Shown piece by piece: positions 16,987 to 24,332 of a DNA stretch of 53,449 bases. Every line of letters begins with the position of its first letter. Position 1 is the stretch's first letter. A program made the translations under genes and the position numbers. Source of the stretch: Chryseobacterium sp. (GTDB lineage: Bacteria > Bacteroidota > Bacteroidia > Flavobacteriales > Weeksellaceae); assembly GCA_003248755.1 (NCBI GenBank), contig QFQW01000018.1:1-53449 (forward strand), in the 5' to 3' direction. The notes beneath the pieces are model-generated. The model was not told the origin of the DNA. It did no database searches and saw only the letters and a list, made by a program, of their open reading frames with translations.

Positions 16987-17030
16987 GAAATGGAGCCACT
17001 AAGAGTAATGAAACAGTTACCGCACATTTC
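16987..17030 (+). promoter_or_regulatory. Candidate L20-binding translational operator upstream of rplT
   Basis: The outer arms GAAATG/CATTTC (16987-16992 with 17025-17030) enclose an inner hairpin GTAAT/GTTAC (17005-17009 with 17016-17020) with loop GAAACA, leaving asymmetric internal loops. CTAAGAGTAATGAAACAG loosely resembles the L20-binding helix of 23S rRNA (UUAAGUGG-GAAAC). L20 feedback through rRNA mimicry is known in E. coli and Bacillus. That this is such a site is inference. Confidence 0.4.
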
Positions 17031-17049
17031 AAAAAAAACAATTTAAATT

Positions 17050-17394
17050 ATGCCAAGATCAGTAAATTCTGTAGCGTCCAGAGCGCGTAGAAAAAAAGTA
17101 TTAAAGCAGGCTAAAGGTTTTTTCGGTAGAAGAAAGAATGTTTGGACTGTAGCTAAAAACGCGGTAGAAAAAGCAATGCAATATGCTTACCGTGGTAGAA
17201 AAGAGAAGAAAAGAAACTTCAGAAGCCTTTGGGTAACTCGTATCAATGCGGGTGCCAGAGAGCACGGATTGTCTTACTCTCAGTTTATGGGAGCTCTTAA
17301 GAAAAACAACATCGAGCTTAACAGAAAAGTTCTTGCAGACCTTGCAATGAACCATCCAGAAGCTTTTAAAGCTGTTGTAGATCAAGTAAAATAA
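17050..17394 (+). CDS. rplT: 50S ribosomal protein L20
   Basis: 114 residues, basic, with the signatures M-P-R-S-V-N-S-V-A-S-R-A-R-R-K-K-V-L-K and F-G-R-R-K-N-V-W-T-V-A-K. Binds 23S rRNA early in large-subunit assembly. Last gene of the cluster, followed by a terminator. Confidence 0.98.
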   Translation: MPRSVNSVASRARRKKVLKQAKGFFGRRKNVWTVAKNAVEKAMQYAYRGRKEKKRNFRSLWVTRINAGAREHGLSYSQFMGALKKNNIELNRKVLADLAMNHPEAFKAVVDQVK

Positions 17395-17420
17395 TTACAA
17401 ATCTTTGTTATCAATATAAA

Positions 17421-17448
17421 ATCCTGAGAAATATCTCGGGATTTTTTT
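17421..17448 (+). terminator. Terminator after rplT
   Basis: 9-bp stem ATCCTGAGA/TCTCGGGAT followed by seven T. Confidence 0.85.
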
Positions 17449-17455
17449 ATTTTTG
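17448..17455 (+). promoter_or_regulatory. Predicted -7 box for the M28 peptidase gene
   Basis: TATTTTTG (TAnnTTTG) sits immediately after the rplT terminator and 19 bases before the ATG at 17474. A TTG that could start a longer frame (17453) lies inside this box and is rejected. Confidence 0.5.
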
Positions 17456-17473
17456 CTAAAATCCCTATCAATA

Positions 17474-18658
17474 ATGACAAAAAGAATTATACTTTCTTTC
17501 ATTTTAATAGCATCTGTTCAGATTTCAAAAGCGCAGACTTTTATACAAGCTTATCAAGACAGAGCTAATCAGGTTTCTCAAACCAATATCAATACGTATT
17601 TACAAGAATTTGAAGCACTTGGCGTAAAAAGAACAGGAACAACTCAAAATACCAACACCTTTAATTGGATTAAAAATAAATACACATCCTTTGGTTACAC
17701 AACAGATGATTTTTTTGAACACTCTTGGACTGCAAGCGGTTACTCTTCCAAAAATCTTATTGTCACAAAAACCGGCACGCTTTATCCAAATAAATTCGTG
17801 ATTGTATGCGGACATTTCGATTCTATCAACGGCCCCGGAACCAACGATAATGGAAGCGGCACATCCATTATTCTGGAAATCGCAAGGATTCTGAAAAACG
17901 TCCCTACTGATTACTCTATCAAGTTCATCCACTTCTCCGGTGAGGAACAAGGCCTTTTGGGAAGTTCGAGGTATGTTTCACAAATCGTAAACGGAACCAA
18001 TCCTAAAATGGACATCAAAGTGGTTGTAAATCTAGATCAAGTTGGTGGGTTAGCAACAAAAGCGAATACAAAACTTTATCACGATAGAGATCAAGCTTCT
18101 CCAAGTAGCAACAATGCAGCCGCAGCAGCCGCTGTTCAGGAATTAGCAAACTGCACATTATTATATTCTCCGTTGGCAGTAGATTTTGACCCTGCGGAAA
18201 GCACAGATTACGTTCCTTTTCAACAGAATGGTGAGATTATCACCGGATATTGGGAATACGAAGGTGGTTACAACAATCCTTATGTTCATACTGCGAACGA
18301 CCTTTTAATTAATATGGATCCAGCCTATGTGTTGAACGTTGGCAAATCTGCAATTGGCTCTATACAGCATTTTGCAGTGGCTTCTATTACCACTTTGGCG
18401 GTAGAAGACTTATCAATTTTAAAAAAATTGGAATCTGTAGAATTTTATCCAAATCCTGCTAAAAATATTTTGAATTTGAAAATTGATAACACAATAAAAA
18501 ACTTTACTTTTGAAATAACCGACATGAATGGAAGTAAGATTTTGGTTCAAAAAGAAAATTCAAACCAAATTGATGTCACAAATTTACAGCCTGGAATTTA
18601 CCTAGGAACAATTTCAAGCCATAGTAAACGTATTTCTAAAAAAATTATTATAGAATAA
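17474..18658 (+). CDS. Secreted M28-family aminopeptidase with T9SS sorting domain
   Basis: 394 residues from the ATG at 17474. Signal peptide about 1-20 (ending S-K-A-Q). The M28 zinc peptidase domain (about 60-305) carries V-C-G-H-F-D-S, N-D-N-G-S-G-T-S and H-F-S-G-E-E-Q-G-L-L-G-S, which hold the paired zinc ligands and the catalytic glutamate. A C-terminal type A sorting domain (about 320-394) has the Y-P-N-P-A-K-N-I-L block. It probably removes N-terminal residues from peptides outside the cell or at the surface. It has its own promoter and terminator. Confidence 0.92.
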   Translation: MTKRIILSFILIASVQISKAQTFIQAYQDRANQVSQTNINTYLQEFEALGVKRTGTTQNTNTFNWIKNKYTSFGYTTDDFFEHSWTASGYSSKNLIVTKTGTLYPNKFVIVCGHFDSINGPGTNDNGSGTSIILEIARILKNVPTDYSIKFIHFSGEEQGLLGSSRYVSQIVNGTNPKMDIKVVVNLDQVGGLATKANTKLYHDRDQASPSSNNAAAAAAVQELANCTLLYSPLAVDFDPAESTDYVPFQQNGEIITGYWEYEGGYNNPYVHTANDLLINMDPAYVLNVGKSAIGSIQHFAVASITTLAVEDLSILKKLESVEFYPNPAKNILNLKIDNTIKNFTFEITDMNGSKILVQKENSNQIDVTNLQPGIYLGTISSHSKRISKKIIIE

Positions 18659-18681
18659 ACAAAAAAAATCGTTTATAATAT

Positions 18682-18710
18682 AAATCCTAAGCAAATACTT
18701 AGGATTTTTT
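18682..18710 (+). terminator. Terminator after the M28 peptidase gene
   Basis: Stem AAATCCTAAG/CTTAGGATTT with a six-base loop and a T run. Confidence 0.85.
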
Positions 18711-18733
18711 ATTTTTTATTAAATATTTTATCC

Positions 18734-18745
18734 AACGTTAACGTT
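18734..18745 (+). promoter_or_regulatory. Perfect 12-bp palindrome upstream of the lipoprotein gene
   Basis: AACGTTAACGTT is identical to its reverse complement and lies 26 bases before the ATG at 18772. It could be an operator. The half site AACGTTAA also occurs near 6593, upstream of the possible stress protein gene. Confidence 0.3.
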
Positions 18746-18771
18746 ATTCAATAAATTCTAAAATTAAAACC

Positions 18772-19443
18772 ATGAAAACTAAATTATTCGCCATTTTGAC
18801 TGTGCCATTTTTTCTAATCTCATGTTCACGAAGTGAAGATACAATAGAAGAAACACCTCAGGAAACACCATTTTTTAATTTGAAAGTAGGAAATGAGTGG
18901 ATATATAAGACCTATACCAGACCAGATTATACTTCTGAATTCAAATTCTCTGGTAAAATCGATACTTTAAAAATTGTTGATGAAGTTATTTTAAATAATA
19001 AAAATTATGTAAGAGTAAGACATAGTATTAAAAACAATCAAAATTATGAAAATTATGAGTATTGGAGAGTGAATGAAAAAGGGCATTTACTTAGTCTCGA
19101 TCAATACTTATTTAATTCGGGAAATGATTCTGAAGAATATGTAAAACATCCAGGGAAAGATTTTTCATACTCATATAAACAAGATTATAATTTAGTCGCT
19201 GGTTATATGGGAACTATACTTTATAAATTATATCCTAATGAAACAATGACTGTAGAAAATCATAACTACACGGTCTCTCCGTATAAAGGTATCTTTACTC
19301 CTAGTAATCTAAACCCTGTACAACTTTCAAAAACTGTAAATAGTGATTATGTAGAAAATATTGGTTTGATTAGATATGTAAATCATGCTGTTACAGGAAC
19401 TAGTAATTCCGAGGATCGTCTTGTAAGTTATTCCCTGAAATAA
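18772..19443 (+). CDS. Hypothetical lipoprotein
   Basis: 223 residues. The N-terminal signal peptide ends in the lipobox L-I-S-C (C18), followed by an acidic linker S-R-S-E-D-T-I-E-E-T, as in surface or periplasmic lipoproteins of this phylum. The rest is beta-rich with many tyrosines and no recognised domain: F-N-L-K-V-G-N-E-W-I-Y-K-T-Y near 37-50, and E-Y-W-R-V-N-E-K-G. Monocistronic, between terminators. Function unknown. Confidence 0.85.
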   Translation: MKTKLFAILTVPFFLISCSRSEDTIEETPQETPFFNLKVGNEWIYKTYTRPDYTSEFKFSGKIDTLKIVDEVILNNKNYVRVRHSIKNNQNYENYEYWRVNEKGHLLSLDQYLFNSGNDSEEYVKHPGKDFSYSYKQDYNLVAGYMGTILYKLYPNETMTVENHNYTVSPYKGIFTPSNLNPVQLSKTVNSDYVENIGLIRYVNHAVTGTSNSEDRLVSYSLK

Positions 19444-19472
19444 TTCAAAAGAATTCTATCACAACAAAAATC

Positions 19473-19503
19473 ATAAGCCTTATTCCTAAGGCTTATTTTT
19501 TTA
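19473..19503 (+). terminator. Terminator after the lipoprotein gene
   Basis: Stem ATAAGCCTT/AAGGCTTAT with a six-base loop and a T run. Confidence 0.85.
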
Positions 19504-19519
19504 TCATTAACAAAAACAT

Positions 19520-19527
19520 TAGATTTG
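19520..19527 (+). promoter_or_regulatory. Predicted -7 box for the M28-PDZ peptidase gene
   Basis: TAGATTTG (TAnnTTTG) lies 21 bases before the ATG at 19549. The alternative TTG start at 19525 falls inside it. Confidence 0.45.
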
Positions 19528-19548
19528 TTCTTAATAAAAATTAGACAT

Positions 19549-20805
19549 ATGTTTTTATCAAAACACTCTTTTAAAAAAATCTCAACGATCTCATTACTTG
19601 GGATTTCTGCATTATATTTTGCTCAGGAAAAAAATGAAATAGTCAACGAAGATTATTTAAAAACTCATATCTATTTCCTTGCTTCCGATGATTTACAAGG
19701 AAGACTTACCGGTTCTGAAGGAGAAACCAAAGCAGCCAATTATCTTTCTGCAGAATTCAAAAAATTAGGATTGAAGCCTTACGAAGGAAAAGATTATATT
19801 CAAAACTTTGAATACAGTGTCAAGTTAAATCCTCATGATGACAAAACATCCACAGCCGTAAAAGGTAAGAACGTAATTGCTGTTCTTGACAATAAAGCTC
19901 AGAAGACCATTGTAATCGGTGCACATTATGACCATCTCGGACTTAACGAACATCACAATTCCACGCTTGCCAACTCCGAAGGACAAATCCATAATGGTGC
20001 CGATGACAACGCTTCCGGAACAGCCGCCGTTCTAGAATTAGCAAGAATGTTCTCGCAAAATAAAACAAAGGAAAATGTCAATTATGTTTTTGCATTGTTC
20101 TCCGGGGAAGAAGATGGATTGATGGGTTCAAAAAAACTGGCAGAAACCATCAAAACAAACTATCCGAACACAATTCTCATGATCAATATGGATATGGTTG
20201 GACGACTTAATAGCAACAAAGACCTAACCGTCGGTGGTGTTGGAACCTCTCCTATTCTAACAGAGCTAGTAAAAAAACACAAGCCAGAAGGGATTAATCT
20301 AGCTTTAGATGAATCCGGTGTCGGGCCAAGTGATCACACTTCCTTTTATCTGAAAGATATTCCAGTTCTTTTCTTATTCACAGGAACGCACACCGATTAT
20401 CACAAGCCTACTGATGATGCGGATAAAATCAATTATTCGGGTGAGAAAGTAATCACTAAATATGTTTTTGATTTGGCCAATGCTTTGGGTAACGAAAAAG
20501 AAATCCCATTCACCAAAACCAAAGTAGCTGCTACCAAATCAGTTCCTAAATACAAAGTCAGCCTTGGAATTATGCCTAACTATGCCGACAGTACAGATGG
20601 GATGGGTATCGATGGCGTGATAGACAACAGACCAGCTGCCAACGCAGGAATTTTACAAGGTGATATCCTTACCAAAATCGGAAAATGTGAGGTAAAGGAA
20701 GTTTATTCTTATATGGATTGTCTTGCCAAAGTCAACGCCGGAGAAGAACATCCTGTAACCGTGAAACGTAACGGTGAAGACAAAATTTTCAATGTGAAAT
20801 TCTAA
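19549..20805 (+). CDS. Secreted M28-family metallopeptidase with C-terminal PDZ domain
   Basis: 418 residues from the ATG at 19549. A signal peptide covers about the first 26 residues. The M28 domain (about 40-315) has V-I-G-A-H-Y-D-H-L-G, D-D-N-A-S-G-T-A-A-V, F-S-G-E-E-D-G-L-M-G-S, N-M-D-M-V-G-R and S-D-H-T-S-F-Y, giving a complete set of zinc ligands. A PDZ domain follows (about 330-418; G-I-M-P-N-Y, G-I-L-Q-G-D-I-L-T-K-I-G). There is no sorting domain, so it is probably periplasmic. It is not a paralogue copy of the neighbouring M28 gene in layout. It ends at a shared terminator. Confidence 0.93.
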   Translation: MFLSKHSFKKISTISLLGISALYFAQEKNEIVNEDYLKTHIYFLASDDLQGRLTGSEGETKAANYLSAEFKKLGLKPYEGKDYIQNFEYSVKLNPHDDKTSTAVKGKNVIAVLDNKAQKTIVIGAHYDHLGLNEHHNSTLANSEGQIHNGADDNASGTAAVLELARMFSQNKTKENVNYVFALFSGEEDGLMGSKKLAETIKTNYPNTILMINMDMVGRLNSNKDLTVGGVGTSPILTELVKKHKPEGINLALDESGVGPSDHTSFYLKDIPVLFLFTGTHTDYHKPTDDADKINYSGEKVITKYVFDLANALGNEKEIPFTKTKVAATKSVPKYKVSLGIMPNYADSTDGMGIDGVIDNRPAANAGILQGDILTKIGKCEVKEVYSYMDCLAKVNAGEEHPVTVKRNGEDKIFNVKF

Positions 20806-20810
20806 ATAAA

Positions 20811-20847
20811 AAAGCAGCGAACAAAATAGTCGCTGCTTTCGTTTTTT
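20811..20847. terminator. Bidirectional terminator between the M28-PDZ and M36-like genes
   Basis: Perfect 10-bp stem AAAGCAGCGA/TCGCTGCTTT with A/T runs on both sides, serving both convergent genes. Confidence 0.88.
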
Positions 20848-20865
20848 TAAATAACTATCATTTTA

Positions 20866-22701
20866 TTAATTCTTAATGAATTTCTGAACGATATCAGTTC
20901 CTTTTATTTTTAGTAAATAAACACCTTTACTAAGGTTAGATACATTAATCACATTATTATTTGAAGTAATGCTGGATTCAGAAACTTTTCTTCCGTCTAA
21001 GCTGTATATCTCCGCAGTTTCTGCTTTTTTGAAATTCATAGAAACTGTTAAACTTTCACTTACCGGATTCGGATAGATTGAAACAGAGTTTTTAGAAATA
21101 TCAGCCACAGCAAGATTAACACATTGATACGCCGGCAATGTATATCCGGTAGTTGTCAATTCTTCCGTAATTATATTAACATCATCACACGTGAAGCCAT
21201 AAGTTCCCAACATATCGATAGCCGCCTGTCTTACTGCTACAGCAGCAGTTTGCTGATTACCTGAAGAATTGGTCATAGCAAGCCCTTCCAAGAATATACG
21301 GTCTGTTTTTTCTTTACCAATTCTATCATAGATTCTCATTAAAGATGTTACCCAGATTTGTCCATCTGTATGAATAGTTCCAGTAAGTCCTGTAGGATAT
21401 TTTCTAGTGTAGTTAGTTATACGTCCGTTCCAACATACATTATGACCATCCCAGCTAAACATCCAGTTATACTGCGGTTCATTAGAAGCCCATTGGTTCA
21501 GACTTCTACTATAGGACATTGCCCAATAGTCTCCGGAACCTTCTCCCAGACCTTGAGCCGAAGAAGATTTAAGTCCCGTCACCCAGTGATGAATGGCGTG
21601 GCCCAACTCGTGCAAAACGACATCCGCATCCTCGGCATCATCTACACAGCCTTCCCCGAAAGCCAATCTCTGAGAGCTTGGGATGAAATGTGAATTATCC
21701 TCACCGCTTAATCCATGTGGATCTACCAGTATAATACCGCCATTAAGCGTTGATTTACAATCTATACCTAAAGTTTCATTAATATAAGCAAGACTTCTAT
21801 CAATATGATAAAAAGAATTTACAGCTTCGAAACCTTGATCATTTCTATTAAATAAGAAATCGGGTGAAGCTTGGGTAAATAAACCTGTAGAAGGTGATTC
21901 AAAATCTGCAATCTGAACGTATTTACTTTTCAGACTGTAAACACCATTTGAAAATGTAATATCCGGCAGGGTAACCAAACTTCTTGCTGCGTCCAAACTT
22001 GCGTTTGTAGCATCATTATTATCAACATAATCTCCTCCATAAGCTACATGTGCTCTAGACAATGGATCCGGGTCAAAGATATAAGCCGTTCCCCCAGCTT
22101 TCATTTCAGATTGCGTTTGCTTTGACTTTTTCTTTCTCTTATCATCATGATGATAATTTGCTATATCCAGAACTCTGATCACTTCTCCAGAATGTGCATC
22201 TACCATAATCTCCCAATCTCCAGGAGTTTCGTAAGAGTTGATAATAACCCTGTGAACTAATTTTGTTTCGCCAGAATCTGTCAAAAATACATACAGATCA
22301 TTTTCCTGATGTGTGATATCACCTTTGATATCAGCTGCAACCTTTGCTTTTTCAAAAGCGTCAACCTTGCTAAATATTGGTGTAGTATTAACTTGCTTTA
22401 GTCTTTTGGAAACAGGCACATCTGTAGCATAAGTCACTTCTCCTTGTTTATTGAAGTGTACAGCGATATCGCCTTCATAGACCGGAATACCATTAATAGT
22501 CTGTTGAAATCTAAGAGTCTCCCCTGACAAACTTTTTCTTGAAGATTTAAAGTCAAAGTTATCTGTAGAACTGATTCCTGTTTTATTCGAGTTTTTGAAC
22601 ATCCAGTCTCTTGCCTTCGATTCTAATGTTGTGGTCTGTGCATACATCGTAGAAAACGTTAATGCAAAACTCGCAACCAAAAAGTTGATTTTTAAATTCA
22701 T
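20866..22701 (-). CDS. Secreted zinc metalloprotease (M36 fungalysin-like) with propeptide and T9SS sorting domain
   Basis: 611 residues. Signal peptide about 1-21. An FTP/PepSY-type propeptide (about 25-180, L-R-F-Q-Q-T-I-N-G-I-P-V-Y) precedes a protease domain. The active site is V-V-L-H-E-L-G-H-A-I-H-H (about 363), with the third zinc ligand glutamate in G-L-G-E-G-S-G-D-Y-W-A about 25 residues later. This is a gluzincin arrangement, closest in feel to M36. A C-terminal type A sorting domain (about 540-611, Y-P-N-P-V-S-E-S-L) targets it to T9SS. It is likely autoprocessed outside the cell. M4 (thermolysin) is the main alternative family. Confidence 0.88.
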   Translation of the reverse strand: MNLKINFLVASFALTFSTMYAQTTTLESKARDWMFKNSNKTGISSTDNFDFKSSRKSLSGETLRFQQTINGIPVYEGDIAVHFNKQGEVTYATDVPVSKRLKQVNTTPIFSKVDAFEKAKVAADIKGDITHQENDLYVFLTDSGETKLVHRVIINSYETPGDWEIMVDAHSGEVIRVLDIANYHHDDKRKKKSKQTQSEMKAGGTAYIFDPDPLSRAHVAYGGDYVDNNDATNASLDAARSLVTLPDITFSNGVYSLKSKYVQIADFESPSTGLFTQASPDFLFNRNDQGFEAVNSFYHIDRSLAYINETLGIDCKSTLNGGIILVDPHGLSGEDNSHFIPSSQRLAFGEGCVDDAEDADVVLHELGHAIHHWVTGLKSSSAQGLGEGSGDYWAMSYSRSLNQWASNEPQYNWMFSWDGHNVCWNGRITNYTRKYPTGLTGTIHTDGQIWVTSLMRIYDRIGKEKTDRIFLEGLAMTNSSGNQQTAAVAVRQAAIDMLGTYGFTCDDVNIITEELTTTGYTLPAYQCVNLAVADISKNSVSIYPNPVSESLTVSMNFKKAETAEIYSLDGRKVSESSITSNNNVINVSNLSKGVYLLKIKGTDIVQKFIKN

Positions 22702-22850
22702 ACGTATTTTTTATAATTTAACGCAAAATAGCAATTTTAAATTAAAATACCATTATTAAAATCAATAAATACGATTTTTAATTAGTGAAATGAAAACCAA
22801 CCAATATATTCTGAAGATAAAGATAGAATACTATTTTTAAATTTTAGTTT

Positions 22851-23459
22851 CTACAATTCCCGAATATTCCGAAACGTTAAGTTAATCCTAGGTTTCATTG
22901 GTCTGGTAGATTTGGCAATCCGATGTTCCCAGTTAGTCTGTAAATCACCTTTCATAATTAGTAATGAACCGTGCTGAAGAGGCAAAGAATATTTATTTTG
23001 ATGATTGTCCTTTTTTCGAAAATCAAAATTTCTTACTTCTCCGAAACTGACAGATGCAATGACAGGACGATTACCCAATTCACTTTCCTTATCCCGATGC
23101 CAAGCTACCGAATCATTCCCGTCTCTGTAAAAATTGAGCAAGACAGAATTAAATTGATGATTAGTCAATTTTTGGATTTTGTATTTCAAACCTAAAAGCT
23201 CCGGTGTCCAAGCATTGACACTGAATTCGTTGCCTCCTAAGTGATAAGATTTTTCATCATCACCATACCAAGCGGTTAGACGTGGGGTCAAGACTTCCTT
23301 ATCAAACAATTTTTGTGTACTTTGTTTCCAAGGAACAGTTTCTATTAGTATTTTTTCAATTTTTGTTGCTCTTTCCTCAGGCAAAAAATGTTCGTTATAA
23401 TCTAATAAATCAGTAGGAAATTGGTAATATTCGCCCGAATCAAATAAACTGAGTTGCAT
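22851..23459 (-). CDS. alkB: AlkB-type 2-oxoglutarate/Fe(II) dioxygenase, DNA alkylation repair
   Basis: 202 residues. The iron ligands are visible: H121 and D123 in W-H-R-D-K-E, and H179 in W-E-H-R. The 2-oxoglutarate arginines lie in R-I-N-L-T-F-R (R191, R197). AlkB enzymes oxidatively remove methyl groups from 1-methyladenine and 3-methylcytosine. The compact length and the N-terminus L-F-D resemble the ALKBH2/3-like bacterial subgroup. It starts 9 bases after the S24 repressor gene ends, so the two form an operon opposite the Y-family polymerase gene. Confidence 0.92.
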   Translation of the reverse strand: MQLSLFDSGEYYQFPTDLLDYNEHFLPEERATKIEKILIETVPWKQSTQKLFDKEVLTPRLTAWYGDDEKSYHLGGNEFSVNAWTPELLGLKYKIQKLTNHQFNSVLLNFYRDGNDSVAWHRDKESELGNRPVIASVSFGEVRNFDFRKKDNHQNKYSLPLQHGSLLIMKGDLQTNWEHRIAKSTRPMKPRINLTFRNIREL

Positions 23460-23468
23460 ATCTGGAAT

Positions 23469-24245
23469 TTATTTGGAATTCGAAACTTTGTTGTCCAACT
23501 CTTTGATATCTTTTCTAATTTCCAGAAGCATATCTTTCAAGTTATAATTCTCAAAATTATCGGGTTCAAAATCTTCCGGAAATATTCCCGATGCATATTG
23601 CCAGATTTCCACAATCTCACTCAACGGAATCTCATAAGGTTTGTAAAAAGAATTATCAGCAGCAACCTCGATGGATTTTTTCTTTTGAGCTTTAAAACGT
23701 TTGTAAGAAATCCCGTCATTCAAAGTCACGAAAATGTAGCTTTTGTTGACTTTCAAATCTTCAATATCTTCCACATATTTTCCGATGATAAACGAACCAT
23801 CTTTGAAGGGTGGCATAGAGTCGCCTTGTGCAGGGAAGGCTCTATATTTTCCATTGGTTAAAAACGGCAATGAAATCCTCTGAAGACCTTCAATATATTC
23901 TGGGTCACTGTAACCAGAAAGATATCCCATTGATGCTTTTTGAGGAATAATTTCGATACTGTTATTTCCTGATTCATCAACAATAATTGGAAGGACAATT
24001 CTATTATCCGGCAGGTTCATCATTTCTTCCAAAGGATATTTTCTGATATCCACTGTCAGAAGCAAATCAATACTGATATGAAAAAACTTCGATATTGTAA
24101 TCAAAACATCATACGGAGGCTCGGAACGTCCATCTTCGTACGAAACGTATCTCGACCTTGTGATAATTAAAGTATCTGCCAGCTCTTGTTGAGTTGTCAT
24201 TTTCTTAGCTCTCAAAAACCTGATGTTATCTGAAAAAATAGACAT
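23469..24245 (-). CDS. HTH-XRE transcriptional regulator with S24 (LexA/CI-like) peptidase domain
   Basis: 258 residues. An N-terminal Cro/CI-type helix-turn-helix (about 5-62: T-Q-Q-E-L-A-D-T-L-I-I-T-R-S-R-Y-V-S-Y-E-D-G-R) is followed by a linker and an S24 domain. The Ser/Lys dyad is S143 (G-D-S-M) and K182 (S-Y-K-R-F). In related proteins an Ala-Gly bond is the self-cleavage site; the corresponding stretch here is S-M-G-Y-L-S-G-Y near 105-112, with Met before Gly. It is probably a repressor of its own operon (with alkB) and of the divergent umuC, acting through the palindrome beside its start codon. Confidence 0.88.
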   Translation of the reverse strand: MSIFSDNIRFLRAKKMTTQQELADTLIITRSRYVSYEDGRSEPPYDVLITISKFFHISIDLLLTVDIRKYPLEEMMNLPDNRIVLPIIVDESGNNSIEIIPQKASMGYLSGYSDPEYIEGLQRISLPFLTNGKYRAFPAQGDSMPPFKDGSFIIGKYVEDIEDLKVNKSYIFVTLNDGISYKRFKAQKKKSIEVAADNSFYKPYEIPLSEIVEIWQYASGIFPEDFEPDNFENYNLKDMLLEIRKDIKELDNKVSNSK

Positions 24246-24246
24246 T

Positions 24247-24261
24247 GTTATAATTTATAAC
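24247..24261. promoter_or_regulatory. Candidate operator for the S24 repressor
   Basis: GTTATAATTTATAAC is a perfect 7-bp inverted repeat with a one-base centre. It lies immediately upstream of the repressor ATG, in the 87-base gap shared with umuC. A weaker inverted repeat AAATGT...ACATTT (24286-24291 with 24303-24308) lies nearer to umuC. Confidence 0.5.
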
Positions 24262-24332
24262 AACAAATATAACAATAATGTTTTAAAATGTAACTAATTT
24301 TGACATTTAAGAAATCTACTTCTTTTTTTGAT

